A stretch of DNA of 6,935 bases, from contig JAEYRC010000019.1 in NCBI GenBank assembly GCA_023409675.1, positions 1 through 6,935 of the forward strand, given 5' to 3'. The notes beneath the pieces were generated by a model. The model was not told the DNA's origin and did no database searches. It saw only the letters and a list, made by a program, of their open reading frames with translations. A program made the position numbers and the translations under genes. Below are positions 6,147 through 6,935 of the stretch, piece by piece. Source of the DNA: Bacteroidota bacterium. Its GTDB lineage: Bacteria > Bacteroidota > Bacteroidia > Chitinophagales > Chitinophagaceae. How positions within the stretch are numbered: the stretch's first letter is position 1; every line of letters begins with the position of its first letter.

Positions 6147-6165
6147 ACCCGGTCTGTGACCAGGT
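6147..6165. repeat. Imperfect inverted repeat ACCCGGTC-TGT-GACCAGGT
   Basis: Eight-base arms with one mismatch (C6150 against A6162) surround a 3-base centre. It lies about 117 bases upstream of the trmD start, in a spacer that is otherwise A/T-rich. It may be an operator or a small leader hairpin if transcription of trmD begins upstream; its role is unknown. Confidence 0.4.
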
Positions 6166-6269
6166 GCACTTGATGTAACGGAAAGATCCATAAATTTCAA
6201 TCCGGCAGACGATCATTCACCTTTGTTCAGGCCACCACCCGGCATTCAGGTAAAACCATGCGTTTCGTG

Positions 6270-6277
6270 TAATTTTG
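6270..6277 (+). promoter_or_regulatory. Perfect -7-type box TAATTTTG directly before trmD
   Basis: The octamer matches the Bacteroidota -7 consensus TAnnTTTG at every fixed position and ends 4 bases before ATG 6282. If it is used, transcription would start at or within a few bases of the start codon, giving a nearly leaderless message. No good TTTG lies 18-22 bases upstream (the nearest TTTG, 6222-6225, is too far), so the -33 box would be weak and the match may be chance. Confidence 0.35.
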
Positions 6278-6281
6278 TGGT

Positions 6282-6935
6282 ATGCACATCGATATACTTA
6301 CCGTTGTCCCCGGCTTGCTGGAAGGCCCTTTCAGTCATTCTATTCTGAAACGAGCTGCAGCCCGTGATTTGCTATCAATACAATTGCATAACCTCCGTGA
6401 TTTTACACCCTATAAACATGGCCAGGTAGATGATTACCAGTTTGGGGGTGGCGCCGGTATGGTAATGATGCCCGAACCCCTGGCATTGGCTATTGAAAAG
6501 CTGTCGCAAACCCGCACCTATAATGATATTATTTACATGACACCGGATGGACCGGTTTTCAATCAGCGAACGGCAAATCTTCTATCACTTAAGAATAATC
6601 TACTGATCATCTGTGGTCATTACAAGGGTATCGATGAACGTATCCGGCAACAGTATATCACCCGCGAAATTTCCATCGGCGATTATGTGCTTAGCGGCGG
6701 CGAGCTTGCCGCGGCAGTGGTTGTTGATGCTATTGGCCGGCTGATACCGGGTGTGCTTAATGATGAAACCTCTGCCCTGCTCGATTCATTTCAGGATAAT
6801 CTGCTGGCCCCTCCCGTATATACCCGGCCGGCTGATTTCCGGGGCCTGAAAGTTCCGGAAGTGTTGCTAAGCGGCGATCCTAAAAAAGTAGAGGACTGGC
6901 GGCATGAGCAAGCCCTGCTAAGAACCAAAGAAAGA
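6282..6935 (+). CDS. trmD: tRNA (guanine-N1)-methyltransferase TrmD (C-terminus cut by window edge)
   Basis: TrmD uses S-adenosylmethionine to methylate G37 next to the anticodon of tRNAs with G36, preventing +1 frameshifts. The frame is open to the window edge, giving 218 residues, only about 10 short of full length. The start MHIDILTVVPGLLEGPFSHSIL matches the family. Hallmarks follow in order: DDYQFGGGAGMVMMPEPL (50-67), MTPDGPVFNQ (86-95), CGHYKGIDERI (111-121) and SIGDYVLSGGEL (131-142). The last two lie in the deep trefoil-knot SAM site. R153 (GRLIPGVL) and D168 (ETSALLDSF) correspond to the E. coli catalytic pair R154 and D169. Unlike the common rpsP-rimM-trmD-rplS order, the gene just upstream here is hslR, 286 bases away. 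The protein is cytoplasmic and acts as a dimer in the known family. Confidence 0.97.
   Translation, partial: MHIDILTVVPGLLEGPFSHSILKRAAARDLLSIQLHNLRDFTPYKHGQVDDYQFGGGAGMVMMPEPLALAIEKLSQTRTYNDIIYMTPDGPVFNQRTANLLSLKNNLLIICGHYKGIDERIRQQYITREISIGDYVLSGGELAAAVVVDAIGRLIPGVLNDETSALLDSFQDNLLAPPVYTRPADFRGLKVPEVLLSGDPKKVEDWRHEQALLRTKER

Larger units (their letters stand above)
5996..6281. other. Intergenic region between hslR and trmD
   Basis: I find no coding sequence or recognisable RNA family in these 286 bases on either strand. The stretch holds a 12-base perfect palindrome (6003-6014), an imperfect long-stem hairpin (6058-6093), a G/C-rich imperfect inverted repeat (6147-6165) and a -7-like box directly before trmD (6270-6277). 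None of the hairpins is followed by a proper T-tract, so I do not call an intrinsic terminator. Confidence 0.65.

Noticed and set aside
1..6935. A hidden defence, mobile or CRISPR system
   Set aside because: No repeat-spacer array, transposase, integrase, toxin-antitoxin pair, tRNA or rRNA was seen. Seven of the eight genes belong to ordinary families and the other is a single unknown, so no new multi-gene system is supported.

Overview
The window looks like a chromosomal segment from a member of the Bacteroidota, probably near the Chitinophaga/Sphingobacterium side of the phylum. The evidence is a short primary sigma factor without region 1.1 that begins MRQLKITKSITNRE, a Bacteroidota-type START-like protein, an enlarged LptF/LptG permease, moderate GC, A/T-rich leaders with no clear Shine-Dalgarno sites, and promoter-like TAnnTTTG elements. 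The order-level placement is inference from recall, not from a search.

Layout. At the left edge (minus strand) is the 5' part of rpoD, cut by the window. A 321-base A/T-rich divergent spacer follows, carrying a candidate promoter and several inverted repeats. Next is a START-like domain gene (plus), which overlaps tail to tail with an unrecognised 207-residue conserved-looking protein (minus). From 1674 a plus-strand run with short gaps, probably an operon, encodes an LptF/LptG-family permease, a YiiP-like cation diffusion facilitator that starts at TTG, an M20 dipeptidase, and an Hsp15-like S4 RNA-binding protein (hslR). A 286-base spacer with several palindromes or hairpins but no gene separates these from trmD, the tRNA m1G37 methyltransferase, which is cut by the right edge about 10 residues short of its usual end.

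How the genes relate. They are mostly housekeeping: transcription initiation (rpoD), LPS transport to the outer membrane (LptF/G), divalent cation efflux, peptide turnover, and ribosome or tRNA maintenance (hslR, trmD). There is no mobile element, CRISPR array, tRNA, rRNA or defence module, and I do not see a new multi-gene system. The most interesting points are: (1) the cation transporter keeps every YiiP metal ligand except the two in TM2 of the transport site, where D-x3-D is replaced by E-x3-N, and it carries a C-terminal four-cysteine cluster; (2) that gene has a forced TTG start directly behind a near-palindrome; (3) paired inverted repeats lie just upstream of a promoter in the rpoD/START spacer; (4) a perfect TAnnTTTG box lies 4 bases before the trmD ATG, which hints at a leaderless message; (5) there is a 207-residue protein of unknown function.
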